The notes: a model not told the origin generated them from the letters alone. A DNA stretch of 64,000 nt from Pseudoflavonifractor sp. (GCA_023667145.1 JAMPAQ010000001.1:980912-1044911); one strand, 5' to 3'. Shown: positions 18,522 through 29,451, counted from the first letter of the stretch. Translations and numbers: made by a program.

Positions 18522-18562
18522 AAAAAAATCGGGGTCGATAGTATTCAGCTATCGACCCCGAT
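18522..18562 (-). terminator. Terminator of gdhA
   Basis: A perfect 12-bp stem (CGGGGTCGATAG/CTATCGACCCCG) followed on the minus strand by ATTTTTTTG. It separates gdhA from the leader-glnK-amt unit. Confidence 0.92.
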
Positions 18563-18593
18563 TATCCGTACTGTCATTTGGCTTATACCGCTA

Positions 18594-19931
18594 TCAGATA
18601 ATGCCTTGACCCATCATGGCGTTGGCCACCTTCATGAAGCCGGCGATATTGGCCCCCTTCATGTAGTTGATGTAACCGTCCGGCTGACGACCATACTTCA
18701 CACACTGGGTATGGATGTCGCGCATGATATTATGGAGACGGTGGTCCACCTCCTCCTCAGGCCACTGCAAGTGCATGGCATTCTGGCTCATCTCAAGACC
18801 CGATGTTGCCACACCGCCGGCATTGACAGCCTTACCGGGCGCATAGTTTACATGGTTCTCGACAAAGGCATCAATCGCCTCAGGCGTACAACCCATATTG
18901 GAAACCTCGGCGACAATCAGCGTCTTGTTGTCAATGAGACGACGTGCATCCTCACCATCAACCTCATTTTGCGTGGCACACGGCAACGCGATGTCGACCT
19001 TCTGCTCCCAGGGCTTGCGTCCCTCAAAGAATGTAGCCTCGGGGAACTCCTCGGCATAGGGAGCCACCACGTCATTGCCCGATGCACGCAGTTCGAGCAT
19101 ATAGTCAATCTTCTTGCCCGATATACCCTCCGGGTCATATATGTATCCGTCCGGGCCCGAGATAGTCACCACCTTGGCGCCAAGCTCCGTCGCCTTGAGA
19201 GCCGCGCCCCAGGCCACGTTGCCAAATCCCGATATGGCCACAGTCTTGCCCTTGATATTGTCACCCATCTCAGCGAGCATGTTCTCAACAAAGTAGAGAG
19301 CGCCAAAGCCGGTAGCCTCGGGACGTATGCGCGAGCCGCCAAAGTCAAGGCCCTTGCCCGTGAACGTGCCGTTATGCTCCTCGACAAGTTTCTTGTACAT
19401 GCCATACATGTATCCGACCTCGCGTCCGCCTACACCTATGTCGCCGGCGGGCACATCGCGGTCAGGACCCACATTCTTCCACAGGCCGAGCATGAACGCC
19501 TGGCAGAACCGCATGATCTCCCGGTCACTCTTGCCACGGGGCGAGAAGTCACTGCCACCCTTGGCACCGCCCATCGGCAGGGTCGTGAGCGCGTTCTTGA
19601 ATGTCTGCTCAAATCCGAGGAACTTGAGTATCGAGAGGTTGACCGACGCGTGGAAACGGATACCGCCCTTGTACGGGCCGATAGCGTTGTTGAACTGCAC
19701 GCGGTAGCCGATGTTGGTCTGCACGTCACCCTTGTCATCAATCCATGTGACACGGAAAGTCACGATACGGTCAGGCTCGACCATACGCTCGATGATGCGT
19801 GCTTTCTCAAATTCGGGGTGGCGGTTGTAGGTCTCCTCTACTGATAGCAACACTTCCTTCACGGCCTGAAGGTACTCTTTTTCTCCGGGGTGCTTTGCCT
19901 CAAGAGACTGAATGATATTGTTAATATCCAT
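18594..19931 (-). CDS. gdhA: Glutamate dehydrogenase (NADP-type, hexameric)
   Basis: 445 residues. PYKGGIRFHASVN and PMGGAKGGSDFSPRGKSDREIMRFCQAF carry the substrate and catalytic Lys region; ISGFGNVAWGAALKATELG is the dinucleotide site; the C-terminus ends IAGFMKVANAMMGQGII. Makes glutamate from ammonium and 2-oxoglutarate. It sits upstream of, and in line with, the ammonium transporter unit, forming a nitrogen-assimilation locus. Confidence 0.95.
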   Translation of the reverse strand: MDINNIIQSLEAKHPGEKEYLQAVKEVLLSVEETYNRHPEFEKARIIERMVEPDRIVTFRVTWIDDKGDVQTNIGYRVQFNNAIGPYKGGIRFHASVNLSILKFLGFEQTFKNALTTLPMGGAKGGSDFSPRGKSDREIMRFCQAFMLGLWKNVGPDRDVPAGDIGVGGREVGYMYGMYKKLVEEHNGTFTGKGLDFGGSRIRPEATGFGALYFVENMLAEMGDNIKGKTVAISGFGNVAWGAALKATELGAKVVTISGPDGYIYDPEGISGKKIDYMLELRASGNDVVAPYAEEFPEATFFEGRKPWEQKVDIALPCATQNEVDGEDARRLIDNKTLIVAEVSNMGCTPEAIDAFVENHVNYAPGKAVNAGGVATSGLEMSQNAMHLQWPEEEVDHRLHNIMRDIHTQCVKYGRQPDGYINYMKGANIAGFMKVANAMMGQGII

Positions 19932-19981
19932 AACAATAGTGTTTAATGGTATTTTGTAATTGATGGTATTGATTAACGCGA

Positions 19982-19989
19982 CAAATTTA
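19982..19989 (-). promoter_or_regulatory. Promoter -7 element for gdhA
   Basis: TAAATTTG on the minus strand matches TAnnTTTG, 50 bases before the ATG. No clear -33 element. Confidence 0.45.
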
Positions 19990-20125
19990 GTAAAGTTTTT
20001 CTGAATTTCACATCCAAATTTTCAAAATAAATTTCTTCATAATTTTTCCCACCCGCCAAGGTCCTGCCGCCCTATCGGCGACGCTCATCATTCATTCCCC
20101 CACCGCTCAACTATACTGCCGCAAA

Positions 20126-20157
20126 TTTGTTTTTATTGACAAGTGATAGTACATTTG
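20126..20157 (+). promoter_or_regulatory. Promoter of the DUF4293 gene
   Basis: TTTG at 20126-20129 and TACATTTG at 20150-20157, with a 20-base spacer: a full Bacteroidetes promoter. Confidence 0.75.
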
Positions 20158-20207
20158 CACTCCATTCACGACAACTATTTTTCATAACCTCAAAAACATA
20201 TTCCATT

Positions 20208-20666
20208 ATGGTAATACAACGTTGGCAATCAGTGTTTCTTCTCTTGGCCGCTGTGGCGATGGCATTCTTCTGCTTCATGCCCAACGCCGAGTTCACCACC
20301 GCAGATACCGTCCTCACATGGCGACCTCTCGGACTTACAGCCCCCGATGGCCAGTGTGCCGGCGGCACAGTCGTCTATTTCATAGTCAACTGCCTGATAG
20401 CCCTGCTCATCATCATTGACATATTCCTCTACAAAAACCTCCGGCGACAGATGACCGTAGCCCTCGTATGCGCGGCCCTTGAGTTCGCCTCGTGTATCAC
20501 ATGGTTCATCTGCGTACTCGTCTTCACCGAACGCTTCGCCGCCACCGGGGTCGAGTGGCTCCCGGGCATAATACTCCTTGCGGCATCATTGCTCATGATA
20601 CTCTTTGCCTATAACTTCATGGGCAAGGACCGTCGCAAGCTCGCCCACTACGACCGTCTGCGCTGA
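20208..20666 (+). CDS. DUF4293 membrane protein
   Basis: 152 residues starting MVIQRWQSVFLLLAAVAMAFF, the typical DUF4293 opening (M-x-QR-x-Q-(S/T)-(V/L)-x-LLLA). Four transmembrane segments in two pairs, with a short Arg/Lys-rich C-terminus. Function unknown. The frame extends upstream to 20127, but that part overlaps the promoter. Confidence 0.85.
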   Translation: MVIQRWQSVFLLLAAVAMAFFCFMPNAEFTTADTVLTWRPLGLTAPDGQCAGGTVVYFIVNCLIALLIIIDIFLYKNLRRQMTVALVCAALEFASCITWFICVLVFTERFAATGVEWLPGIILLAASLLMILFAYNFMGKDRRKLAHYDRLR

Positions 20667-20694
20667 CGTGCCACAATCGGCAGCCATCCCCAAC

Positions 20695-20742
20695 ACAAGG
20701 CCGCACCATCCACTCCCCGGATGGACGGCCTTGTCCCTTTTT
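20695..20742 (+). terminator. Terminator of the DUF4293 gene
   Basis: ACAAGGCCG pairs with CGGCCTTGT, with an inner CCATCC/GGATGG stem, followed by CCCTTTTT. Confidence 0.88.
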
Positions 20743-20873
20743 ACACCTCGATTGAATACCTCTCTGCCCGTGATTCCATAATATATGCTAAATCCATGAA
20801 GTTTGGCACAAGTTTTGCTCCTTATCTGTTATATAAGTATCTTATCCTATAAACTCAACCAAGGAAGTCACTC

Positions 20874-23078
20874 ATGACAAAAGACAGCATAAAGGAACGC
20901 CGTAACATCATAGCACGATACATCGAGCAGTCAAGACTGCGTGACGCGTTGCGCGAGCTGCGCATAATGGTCAGCGGTCTCCACTGGTCATTGCAGGAGG
21001 ATGTCAACAATATAGAGGACTCCTACCGCATGATGCTGCGCTATGCCGCCGACGGTGTCGAGGACCCGGGGCGCGGTCAGGTCTATGACAGCATCGTTGG
21101 CCGCATGTACGGCATCATCGACCGTGTCAGCCGCGAGCGATACAAGACCGACTCCCCCACCCTTTACTTCAACACCCTCCGATACGAGCATCTTCAACCC
21201 GCCGACACAATCCCCGGACTGCTCGCACGCTATAGTGCATTGCAAGACAAGAACTCGATGCTCAACCTAATCACCTCATCACCCGATGCCGACACCTCTT
21301 CGGCACGGCGCGACATCGAGGAGGCCGAGCGCCGTCTTTTCAGCCGCGTATGGATCACCTATCCCCTCTCTCACGACGACATAGCGGCACTTGACATGGC
21401 GTTCACCTCCGACACCCTTCCCGACTATTTCAAGGAGCTAATGGTGTCGGCCCTGCTGCTTGGACTGCTCCCCTATTACGACGAGTCACGCCTGGCCATG
21501 CTGCTCGACGTCTACTCCTCACGTCCCGACAGCCCGGTAGGCATCAAGGCCCTTTGCGCCGCGCTCATAGTGATGTACATCCACCGAAGCCGCATCGCCT
21601 CAGGTAAGCTCACCTCCCGGGTCGAGACGATAAAGGACACCGTGCCGACATGGCACAAGGATGTCCGCATGGTCTTCATGCAGTTCATCCGCACTCGCGA
21701 CACCGAGCGCATCAACCGCAAGATGCGTGACGAGGTGATACCCACCATGATGAAACTGCGGCCCGACATCTACAAGAAATTCCACGGGAAGACCGACGGC
21801 ACCTTAGACCTGTCAGACATTGAGGAAAATCCCGAGTGGCAGGAGATGCTCGACAAGAGCGGGATCACCGACAAGATGAAGGAGCTTACCAAGATGCAGG
21901 AGGATGGTGGCGACGTGTTCATGAGCACATTCGCCCACCTCAAGCAATATCCGTTCTTCTCCGACATCGCCAACTGGTTTCTCCCCTTCCGCATAGACCA
22001 TACCGCCGTCAGCGACGCTCTCGACAACGGATCGGTCACGGGTGAGATCATCGCCGCCTCGCCGTTCCTGTGCAACAGCGACAAGTACTCGATAGCGCTC
22101 TCCATCTCGTCCATTCCCGACCAGCAGCGCAAGTTCATGATGTCGCAGTTCAACGCCCAGAATCTCAATGCCGCCGAGATACGCAACTCAGAGCTGCTTG
22201 AGGGCGACACCCGGCGCGAGAACATAGCCAACAAGTATGTCCAGGACCTTTACAGGTTTTTCAAGCTGTTCAGGCGCAAGAATGAGTTTGCCGACCCGTT
22301 CGACACCCCCCTCAACATGCTTCAGGTGCCGGTGCTTCTCGGCGATTTCAATGACAGCGAGACACTTGCCATCGTGGCCGAGTTCTACTTCCGTCGCGGA
22401 CACTACGAGGATGCCTACGACATCTTCAGCCGCCTCAGCGAGCTGGTGCCGCCTGATGCCCAGCTGTTCCAGAAGATGGGCTACTGCCTCCAGCAGACCG
22501 GCGACATCGAGGGCGCGTTGAAATACTACAGTCAGGCCGAACTGCTCAACGCCGACAGCCTGTGGACACTCAAGCGCATCGCCTCATGCTACAAGCTGCT
22601 TGGCAAGCCGCGCCATGCCCTCAGCTACTACAAGCGCGTCGCCGCCATCAAGCCCGACGACCTCTCCGTGGCCATGAGCATGGGACACTGCAACATGGAG
22701 CTCGGCAACCACGACGAGGCGCTAAAGTGCTACTTCAAGGTAGAGTTTCTCGACGAGAAGTCATCACGCGCCCTGCGGCCCATCGCATGGTGCAGCCTCC
22801 TCACAGGCAACCTTGAGCAGAGCCGGCGCTACTACGACCGCATCCTCGGCGACAACCCCACCGCCGGCGACTATCTCAACATGGGACACCTTGAGCTGGC
22901 GTCGGGCCGCGTGCGCGAGGCCCTGAACCTCTACAAGCTAAGCGTGGCCAACGACCCTAACGGCACCGAGTCATTCATCAAGTCGATGCACACCGACACC
23001 CCGGTACTTGTCAAGGCCGGAGTCAGTCCGTCGCTCATCCCCTTGGTCATCGACTCGTTGCTCTATCAGGTCGGTTGA
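20874..23078 (+). CDS. Large tetratricopeptide-repeat protein
   Basis: 734 residues, no signal peptide seen. The N-terminal two thirds are helical and unrecognised. The C-terminal part (about 490-690) is a run of TPR units, for example VAEFYFRRGHYEDAYDIFSR, QKMGYCLQQTGDIEGALKYY and MSMGHCNMELGNHDEALKCY. TPR arrays bind partner proteins. Such single-gene cytosolic TPR proteins recur in Bacteroidales without a defined role. Confidence 0.78.
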   Translation: MTKDSIKERRNIIARYIEQSRLRDALRELRIMVSGLHWSLQEDVNNIEDSYRMMLRYAADGVEDPGRGQVYDSIVGRMYGIIDRVSRERYKTDSPTLYFNTLRYEHLQPADTIPGLLARYSALQDKNSMLNLITSSPDADTSSARRDIEEAERRLFSRVWITYPLSHDDIAALDMAFTSDTLPDYFKELMVSALLLGLLPYYDESRLAMLLDVYSSRPDSPVGIKALCAALIVMYIHRSRIASGKLTSRVETIKDTVPTWHKDVRMVFMQFIRTRDTERINRKMRDEVIPTMMKLRPDIYKKFHGKTDGTLDLSDIEENPEWQEMLDKSGITDKMKELTKMQEDGGDVFMSTFAHLKQYPFFSDIANWFLPFRIDHTAVSDALDNGSVTGEIIAASPFLCNSDKYSIALSISSIPDQQRKFMMSQFNAQNLNAAEIRNSELLEGDTRRENIANKYVQDLYRFFKLFRRKNEFADPFDTPLNMLQVPVLLGDFNDSETLAIVAEFYFRRGHYEDAYDIFSRLSELVPPDAQLFQKMGYCLQQTGDIEGALKYYSQAELLNADSLWTLKRIASCYKLLGKPRHALSYYKRVAAIKPDDLSVAMSMGHCNMELGNHDEALKCYFKVEFLDEKSSRALRPIAWCSLLTGNLEQSRRYYDRILGDNPTAGDYLNMGHLELASGRVREALNLYKLSVANDPNGTESFIKSMHTDTPVLVKAGVSPSLIPLVIDSLLYQVG

Positions 23079-23139
23079 CTGCACTGAGTCCCGATGACAC
23101 GCGTCACGTCAGTGTCCGTTGTCATTTTTTACAAATTTT

Positions 23140-23172
23140 ATTGGTGTAACCGCAGATTTATCGGTAATTTTG
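23140..23172 (+). promoter_or_regulatory. Probable promoter of the M3 peptidase gene
   Basis: TAATTTTG at 23165-23172 fits TAnnTTTG; ATTG at 23140-23143 is a weak -33 match 21 bases upstream. It lies 32 bases before the ATG. Confidence 0.5.
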
Positions 23173-23203
23173 TCATATACTATATCTTACACAAATTATT
23201 ACA

Positions 23204-25330
23204 ATGAGAAAAGCCGTTTCTGCACTATTATTGTCAGCCACTATCATGACACAAGCCCAAAATCCATTTGACCGGGAGTTCCAGACTCCCCATAACACCC
23301 CGCCATTCTCTCAGATAACCCACGCCAACATGGAGGAGGCCATCGACCGTGGCATCAAGCTCCAGAAGGAGGCCATCGACGCTATCGTCCGTCAACGCTC
23401 GCGCCCCACGTTCGAGAATACCATCGTCGCCCTCGAGAACTCGGGCGAGGACCTGTCCCGCGTACTCAACGTCTTTTTCCCCCTCGTGTCAGCCGACAGT
23501 GACGACGAACTGATGGAAATCTCGATGAGGGTATCCGGCAAGCTCTCCGACCATGAGACCGACATCGTGCTCAACCAGCCGCTTTGGGAGCGAGTCAAGC
23601 AGGTTTGGGACAATCGCGACAACGAGACCCTCGACACCGAGGATATGATGCTGCTCAAACGCACATACGAGTCATTCGAGCGGTCAGGTGCCAACCTCAA
23701 GGGTGATGACCGGGAAAAATACCGCAAGATTTCAGCCGAGCTGTCAGAACTCACGACCAAGTTTGGTCAAAACGTGCTGAAAGAGATGGGAACCTACAAG
23801 ATATGGCTCACCAAGGATGACCTCGCAGGTCTGCCTGAGAGCTCGGTGGAGGCCGCCGCACTCGCCGCCAAGAACGAGGGCCGCGAGGGTGAGTACCTGT
23901 TTACCCTCGCCCAACCCACCTACATGGCGTTCATGAAATATTCCTCCCGTCCCGACCTCCGCGAGAAGATGTACCGTCTTTACAATGGCCGCAACACCCG
24001 GGGTGAGTACTCCAACATCGGCAACATTGCACGCATCGCCGAACTGCGTCGCCAGATGGCCAACCTCTTTGGCTATAAGACATACGCCGACTACAAGCTC
24101 GTCAACACCATGGCCGAGACTCCCGACAACGTCTACCGTCTGCTCGACCAGCTCCGCGACGCCTACCGTCCCGCCGAGCAAGCCGAGATGCGCGAGCTCA
24201 CCGAGTTTGCCTCGCGTCTTGAGGGACACCCCGTGACCATCAATCCGTGGGACTACAGCTACTACTCCAACAAGCTCAAGAACGATAAGTACGCCTACAA
24301 CGAGGAGGAGATGCGCCCCTACTTCGAGCTCAATAATGTCATCGACGGGGTGTTTGGCCTCGCCGGCAAGCTCTATGGACTCAAGTTCACCTACAATCCC
24401 GACATCGAGGTATACCATCCCGAGGTAAAGGCTTATGAGGTGACCGACTCGGCGGGTGAGTATGTCGGCGTGATATACACCGACTTCTTCCCCCGCGACA
24501 GCAAGAGCCCCGGCGCTTGGATGACGGGATTCCGTGACCAGTCGATTTCATCCGACGGCACCAACAACCGTCCCCATGTGTCGATAACCATGAACTTCAC
24601 CAAGCCGACCGATTCCAAGCCGTCACTCCTCACCCCCTACGAGGTCGAGACATTCCTCCACGAGTTTGGCCACGCGCTCCACGGGCTGCTCGCCGACACC
24701 AAGTATGCCTCTCTGTCGGGCACCTCGGTCTACCGCGATTTTGTCGAGCTTCCCTCACAGTTTAATGAGAATTATCTTACCGAAAAGGAATTTCTCGACG
24801 GATTTGCCAAAAACTATCTCACAGGCGAACCGATACCTCAGGAGCTTGTCGACAAGATTGTGGCGACATCACAGTTTGGCGCCGGATATGCTTGTCTGCG
24901 TCAACTCGGGTTCGGTTATCTCGATATGGCATGGCACTCGGTCACCGACTCCGTCAGCGACCCCGTCGCCTTTGAGCGCGAGGCCGTCAAGTCGGTCGAG
25001 ATGTTTGCCCCGGTTGATGGCGCGATGATATCACCTCAGTTCAGCCACATATTCTCAGGCGGCTACGCAGCCGGATACTACAGCTACAAGTGGGCTGAGG
25101 TACTTGATGCCGACGCGTTCTCTGTCTTCAAGAAAAACGGAATCTTCGACCGCAAGACCGCCGACTCGTTCCGCGAGAACATCCTCACCAAGGGAGGCAC
25201 CGAGCATCCCATGACGCTCTACAAGCGCTTCCGTGGTCAGGAGCCGACCATCGACGCCCTGCTTGAACGCGATGGTGTCAGGACTCCTGAACCCAAGCCC
25301 GCACGGCTGTCCGATGTCGAGGGAAAGTAA
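23204..25330 (+). CDS. dcp: M3-family peptidyl-dipeptidase, exported
   Basis: 708 residues. Signal peptide [19 protein letters not shown]. The zinc motif HEFGHALH lies about residue 485, with further ligand-region sequence downstream ([11 protein letters not shown]). Length and sequence fit the Dcp branch, which removes C-terminal dipeptides. Probably periplasmic. uvrA follows after 9 bases. Confidence 0.9.
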   Translation: MRKAVSALLLSATIMTQAQNPFDREFQTPHNTPPFSQITHANMEEAIDRGIKLQKEAIDAIVRQRSRPTFENTIVALENSGEDLSRVLNVFFPLVSADSDDELMEISMRVSGKLSDHETDIVLNQPLWERVKQVWDNRDNETLDTEDMMLLKRTYESFERSGANLKGDDREKYRKISAELSELTTKFGQNVLKEMGTYKIWLTKDDLAGLPESSVEAAALAAKNEGREGEYLFTLAQPTYMAFMKYSSRPDLREKMYRLYNGRNTRGEYSNIGNIARIAELRRQMANLFGYKTYADYKLVNTMAETPDNVYRLLDQLRDAYRPAEQAEMRELTEFASRLEGHPVTINPWDYSYYSNKLKNDKYAYNEEEMRPYFELNNVIDGVFGLAGKLYGLKFTYNPDIEVYHPEVKAYEVTDSAGEYVGVIYTDFFPRDSKSPGAWMTGFRDQSISSDGTNNRPHVSITMNFTKPTDSKPSLLTPYEVETFLHEFGHALHGLLADTKYASLSGTSVYRDFVELPSQFNENYLTEKEFLDGFAKNYLTGEPIPQELVDKIVATSQFGAGYACLRQLGFGYLDMAWHSVTDSVSDPVAFEREAVKSVEMFAPVDGAMISPQFSHIFSGGYAAGYYSYKWAEVLDADAFSVFKKNGIFDRKTADSFRENILTKGGTEHPMTLYKRFRGQEPTIDALLERDGVRTPEPKPARLSDVEGK

Positions 25331-25339
25331 TACTCTACA

Positions 25340-28132
25340 ATGACCGAAAAAAACATACAGATAAAAGGTGCCCGCGTCAACAATCTCAAGAATGTTGACG
25401 TCGAGATACCACGCAACCGGCTTGTCGTGGTCACCGGCCTGTCAGGGTCGGGCAAGTCGTCGCTTGCCTTCGACACACTCTATGCCGAGGGACAGCGCCG
25501 ATATGTCGAGAGCCTCAGCGCCTATGCCCGTCAGTTTATGGGAAAGATGGCCAAGCCCGAGGTCGACTTCATAAAAGGACTTCCACCGGCCATCGCTATC
25601 GAGCAGAAAGTCAACACACGCAATCCCCGCAGTACCGTCGGTACCTCGACCGAGATCTACGACTACATGCGGCTGCTGTTCGGACGCATAGGCAAGACCT
25701 ACTCACCTGTCACGGGGGAGTTGGTCAAGAAGCACTCAGCCGAGGATGTCATAGAGCGGGCGCTATCCTATCCCGACGGCACGCGCATAGCCGTCGCCTC
25801 GCCGATAGTGCTTCCCGAGGGGCGCAAGCTCTCCACTCAGCTTGAGATCTATCTCAAGGAGGGATTCTCACGTCTCGTCCACGACGGTGACTTCATCGCG
25901 ATTGAGGATTTGCTCTCCGACCCGGCCAATTGTCCCGACAGCGCCGACGGCTACCTGTTGCTCATCGACCGGCTCGCCGTCGAACATTCAGGCGATGAGC
26001 TTAGCCGGTTGGCCGACTCGGTCGAGACTGCCTTTTTCGAGGGGCGCGACGAGTGTGTGCTGATAGTCTGGAATCCCGATGGCTCGACAAGCTCGTTTGA
26101 CTTCTCCAAGCGGTTTGAGGCCGATGGCATCACCTTTGCCGAGCCTAACGAGATGATGTTCAACTTCAACAATCCCTACGGTGCGTGTCCGCGATGTGAG
26201 GGATTTGGCAAGGTCATCGGGATTGACGAGGCCCTTGTCGTGCCTGACCCCACGCTGTCGGTCTACGAGGATGCCGTTGTCTGCTGGCGCGGTGAGAAGA
26301 TGAGCGAGTGGAAGCGCGAGCTGATACACCTCGCGCCTCACATCGGATTTCCCATCCACCGGGCCTACTGCGACCTGTCAGAGAGGGAGAAGTCCATCTT
26401 GTGGCACGGAAGCGGCTCGTTCCGTGGCATTGACGGGTTCTTCAAGATGGTTGAGGAAAACCAGTATAAGATACAATACCGCGTCATGTTTGCCCGCTAT
26501 CGCGGCAAGACCCTGTGTCCCGACTGCCACGGCAACCGGTTGAGACATGAGACCGAGTACATCAAGGTCGGCGGCAAGACCATCTCCCAGCTTGTCAGGA
26601 TGCCGGTCGACAGGCTGCTCGGATTTTTCGACTCCCTGACGCTTGACGAGACCGACTCCCGCATTGCCGCCAGACTGTTGGTCGAGATACGCAACCGTCT
26701 CCGCTTCCTGAGCGACGTCGGTCTCGGCTATCTCACTCTCGACCGCATGTCATCGAGCCTGTCGGGCGGTGAGAGCCAGCGCATCAACCTTGCCACATCG
26801 CTCGGTAGCAGCCTTGTCGGCTCACTCTACATACTCGACGAACCGAGTATCGGACTCCATTCCCGCGATACCCGGCGTCTCATCGGGGTGCTCCGCAAAC
26901 TCCAGTCGCTGGGCAACACTGTGGTCATCGTTGAGCATGACGAGGAGATAATGGAGGCCGCCGACTACATCATTGATGTAGGGCCTGACGCGGGGCGACA
27001 TGGCGGTGAGATCATATATCAGGGTCCGGCCAAGGGTATCTCCGAGGCAACGGAGAGCTACACCATGCAATACCTCACCGGGCTTAAGAGTATCCCCGTC
27101 CCCTCGCGCCGACGCAAGTGGAACAGCTATATCGAGGTGAAAGGCGCACGTGAGCACAATCTCAAGGGCATCGACGTAAGGTTTCCACTTGGTGTCATGA
27201 CCGTGGTCACCGGTGTCAGCGGTTCAGGCAAGTCAACCCTCGTGCGCGACATCCTCTACCGCGCCCTCAAGCGGCACTTCGACGAACCGTGCGACGCGCC
27301 GGGATTGTTCAAGGAACTCCGTGGCGACCTGTCACGCGTCACAGCCGTTGAGTTTGTCGACCAAAATCCCATCGGCAAGTCGACACGCAGCAATCCGGCC
27401 ACCTATCTCAAGGCTTATGACGAGATACGCCGCCTGTTTGCCGACCAACAGAGTGCCAAGCAGATGGGGATTCCGGCGGGATATTTCTCGTTCAACTCCG
27501 AGGGTGGCCGCTGTGAGGAGTGCAAGGGCGAGGGCACCATCACTATTGAGATGCAGTTCATGGCCGACATCACCATCCCTTGTGAGGAGTGCCACGGCAA
27601 GCGGTTCAAGCAAGATGTGCTCGACATTGAGTATCGTGGACACAACATATATGACGTGCTCAATATGACCGTCAACCAGGCCATAGAGTTCTTCAGCGAG
27701 ACACCCGGCTCGATTGAGCGCAAGATTGTAAAGCGTCTGAAGCCCCTCCAGGACGTCGGTCTCGGCTACATCAAGCTCGGACAGTCGTCCTCGACGCTGT
27801 CAGGCGGCGAGAACCAGCGCGTCAAGCTCGCCTATTTCCTCGCCGGCGAGAAGCCCCAGCCTACCGTATTCATATTTGACGAACCGACTACGGGACTCCA
27901 TTTCCAAGACATCAACACATTGATGGACTCGTTCAACCGTCTCATAGCCCAGGGTCACACGGTCATCATCATCGAGCACAACATGGATGTCATAAAATGT
28001 GCCGACCATGTCATCGACATAGGCCTCGAGGGTGGCGAGGCCGGAGGCAACCTTGTCATTGCCGGCACCCCCGAGCAAGTAGCCGCTTGCCCCGCCAGCC
28101 ACACCGGCCACTACCTCAAGCCCAAGCTATAG
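25340..28132 (+). CDS. uvrA: Excinuclease ABC subunit A
   Basis: 930 residues, nucleotide excision repair damage sensor. Two ABC ATPase modules: Walker A motifs GLSGSGKSS near residue 31 and GVSGSGKST near 625, with signature SGGESQR and SGGENQR. Zinc modules are seen as [16 protein letters not shown], and the CEECKGEG / CEECHGKRF pair. Full length. Confidence 0.97.
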   Translation: MTEKNIQIKGARVNNLKNVDVEIPRNRLVVVTGLSGSGKSSLAFDTLYAEGQRRYVESLSAYARQFMGKMAKPEVDFIKGLPPAIAIEQKVNTRNPRSTVGTSTEIYDYMRLLFGRIGKTYSPVTGELVKKHSAEDVIERALSYPDGTRIAVASPIVLPEGRKLSTQLEIYLKEGFSRLVHDGDFIAIEDLLSDPANCPDSADGYLLLIDRLAVEHSGDELSRLADSVETAFFEGRDECVLIVWNPDGSTSSFDFSKRFEADGITFAEPNEMMFNFNNPYGACPRCEGFGKVIGIDEALVVPDPTLSVYEDAVVCWRGEKMSEWKRELIHLAPHIGFPIHRAYCDLSEREKSILWHGSGSFRGIDGFFKMVEENQYKIQYRVMFARYRGKTLCPDCHGNRLRHETEYIKVGGKTISQLVRMPVDRLLGFFDSLTLDETDSRIAARLLVEIRNRLRFLSDVGLGYLTLDRMSSSLSGGESQRINLATSLGSSLVGSLYILDEPSIGLHSRDTRRLIGVLRKLQSLGNTVVIVEHDEEIMEAADYIIDVGPDAGRHGGEIIYQGPAKGISEATESYTMQYLTGLKSIPVPSRRRKWNSYIEVKGAREHNLKGIDVRFPLGVMTVVTGVSGSGKSTLVRDILYRALKRHFDEPCDAPGLFKELRGDLSRVTAVEFVDQNPIGKSTRSNPATYLKAYDEIRRLFADQQSAKQMGIPAGYFSFNSEGGRCEECKGEGTITIEMQFMADITIPCEECHGKRFKQDVLDIEYRGHNIYDVLNMTVNQAIEFFSETPGSIERKIVKRLKPLQDVGLGYIKLGQSSSTLSGGENQRVKLAYFLAGEKPQPTVFIFDEPTTGLHFQDINTLMDSFNRLIAQGHTVIIIEHNMDVIKCADHVIDIGLEGGEAGGNLVIAGTPEQVAACPASHTGHYLKPKL

Positions 28133-28207
28133 TCCCCTCGGCGGTAAGGACGCACGACAGTAAGTCGCTACGCCGTCCATCTCCAGAACGGCATCAGTAT
28201 TTTCATA

Positions 28208-28285
28208 ATGTCAAGGAGCGCGTGCTGCCGTGCCCCCGGGTTAAAAACCCGGGGTTCTCTCATTATCGGCGTATCTCCGATACGC
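28208..28285 (+). repeat. Left inverted repeat (double hairpin)
   Basis: Contains two palindromes, CCCCGGGTT/AACCCGGGG at 28234-28254 and GCGTATC/GATACGC at 28269-28285, joined by TTCTCTCATTATCG. The first 23 bases recur as a direct copy at 28320-28342. Confidence 0.9.
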
Positions 28286-28350
28286 ATCCATTTCGTCGAA
28301 GCAAAAACGATGGTTCAGTATGTCAAGGAGCGCGTGCTGCCGGTTTGGCT

Positions 28351-29451
28351 TTAGGCGGCGGGGGCAGCTGCCGCATAAGTGAGGGGGATGTAGGGGGGAG
28401 TTATTACGGCTTTACAATTAGACGTCCCTCCGGGACTTGTGACTGAGACTGACGCTGTCCCCGTGCTGAAGCACGGGGTTCTCTCATTATTGCTGTCCCT
28501 CTGGGACAGTCCAGCGGCGGATGGAGGGCATCCTGAGTGATGGTTGCGTGGGATGGACTCGGGGTCGATGGGGATGAACGGGTCGAGGTCGCCGTCAAGG
28601 GAGGCAGTGAGGTAGTGGAGGAATGGGGTTGGATGGCGGCGGGGAGGGCGAGGCGGGTGGTTTTGGGAGGTTAAGGAGTTTAAGGTGGTTAGGGTGGTTA
28701 GGGTGGTTAAGGTATCTTTGGATTTTAGGTAGGAGGTGGGGAGACGGCGGGGTGCGTTACGGCGTGGTGGGCGGGGGTGTGGGGAGCCGTGGATGATTAG
28801 GATGCTCTCGCGGTGGGGCTGGAGCATGGGGAGGAATGTGTCGAGGGCAGAGTCGAGGGCATCGGAGTGGCGGGAGGCGGATGCACGAGCGTGCAACCCT
28901 ACGTGGGAGGGACGTGGGCGAGAGATGGGATATGTGTCAGCGTTGAGCAGGAGGATTATGTCGAATGTTCCGCCACGGTGGGTGGCGGGACGGCAGCCGG
29001 AGCCGATGGCGTGGAGTTTGGTTGGTGGTGCGGGAAGGGTGTTGATTAGAGTGTGGGCGGCGGTGGCGGTGCGGTCGAGGATTAGGGTTTGGCGGTGAGG
29101 GAGGATTGTTGTGCGAAGCCAATGGATGTAGTGGACGAGGAGGTCGGCGATGTGGGTATAGTCGGGGGCGGGGTCGGAGATGATGATGCGGGCGAGGGTA
29201 TATGGGCGGTGGCGCCACGGCAGAGGTGTGGGACGCGGGGTCGTGTGGGGCGTTGGAGTTGTGAGACGGTCGATGGGCACAGGGGCAGCGGAGAGGCGGG
29301 CGCATTCGAGGCGGTCGATTATGTGGCGATGAGGGGGACAAAGCGTACGGCCTGTTGTATTCTTGAGCCAGCGGGCAAAGGCGTAGGTGTAGTTGGGGGC
29401 GACGATGTGGCGCTCCCGGGTCGATGGCTTATGGTAGACGGTCGGTCTCAT
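28351..29451 (-). CDS. Pro/His/Arg/Thr-rich protein of the island, possibly a decayed methyltransferase-like gene
   Basis: 366 residues from ATG at 29451. Composition is very unlike its neighbours because the plus strand here is G-rich. A core (about 95-230) still looks folded: ADLLVHYIHWLRTTILP, TFDIILLLNAD, FLPMLQPHRESILIIHGS. The order resembles a Bacteroidetes class I methyltransferase family whose members read YLRYW-x-HSPF, then ELGTS, then FDFVFIDGNH, then IIVFDDIHW, but the SAM glycine motif is absent. Residues 244-260 are a short TL repeat. The last 50 or so residues are encoded by the hairpin repeat at 28455-28509 and adjoining DNA. Protein status and function uncertain. Confidence 0.45.
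   Translation of the reverse strand: MRPTVYHKPSTRERHIVAPNYTYAFARWLKNTTGRTLCPPHRHIIDRLECARLSAAPVPIDRLTTPTPHTTPRPTPLPWRHRPYTLARIIISDPAPDYTHIADLLVHYIHWLRTTILPHRQTLILDRTATAAHTLINTLPAPPTKLHAIGSGCRPATHRGGTFDIILLLNADTYPISRPRPSHVGLHARASASRHSDALDSALDTFLPMLQPHRESILIIHGSPHPRPPRRNAPRRLPTSYLKSKDTLTTLTTLTTLNSLTSQNHPPRPPRRHPTPFLHYLTASLDGDLDPFIPIDPESIPRNHHSGCPPSAAGLSQRDSNNERTPCFSTGTASVSVTSPGGTSNCKAVITPPYIPLTYAAAAPAA
28455..28510 (+). repeat. Double-hairpin repeat unit
   Basis: CCCCGTGC/GCACGGGG at 28459-28478, the linker TTCTCTCATTATTG, then CTGTCCC/GGGACAG at 28493-28509. Same architecture as the terminal repeats with different stems. A third palindrome GTCCCTCCGGGAC precedes it near 28424. Confidence 0.88.
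28684..28710 (+). repeat. 9-bp tandem repeat, G-rich
   Basis: Three copies of GGTGGTTAG (the last ends AA), in frame with the minus-strand ORF where it encodes the LTT repeats. The GG runs give some potential for G-quadruplex folding. Confidence 0.75.

Noticed and set aside
18312-19844. A 510-codon plus-strand frame opposite gdhA
   Set aside because: It is antisense to a clear glutamate dehydrogenase and overlaps the Gln leader and the gdhA terminator; long antisense frames come from the codon bias.
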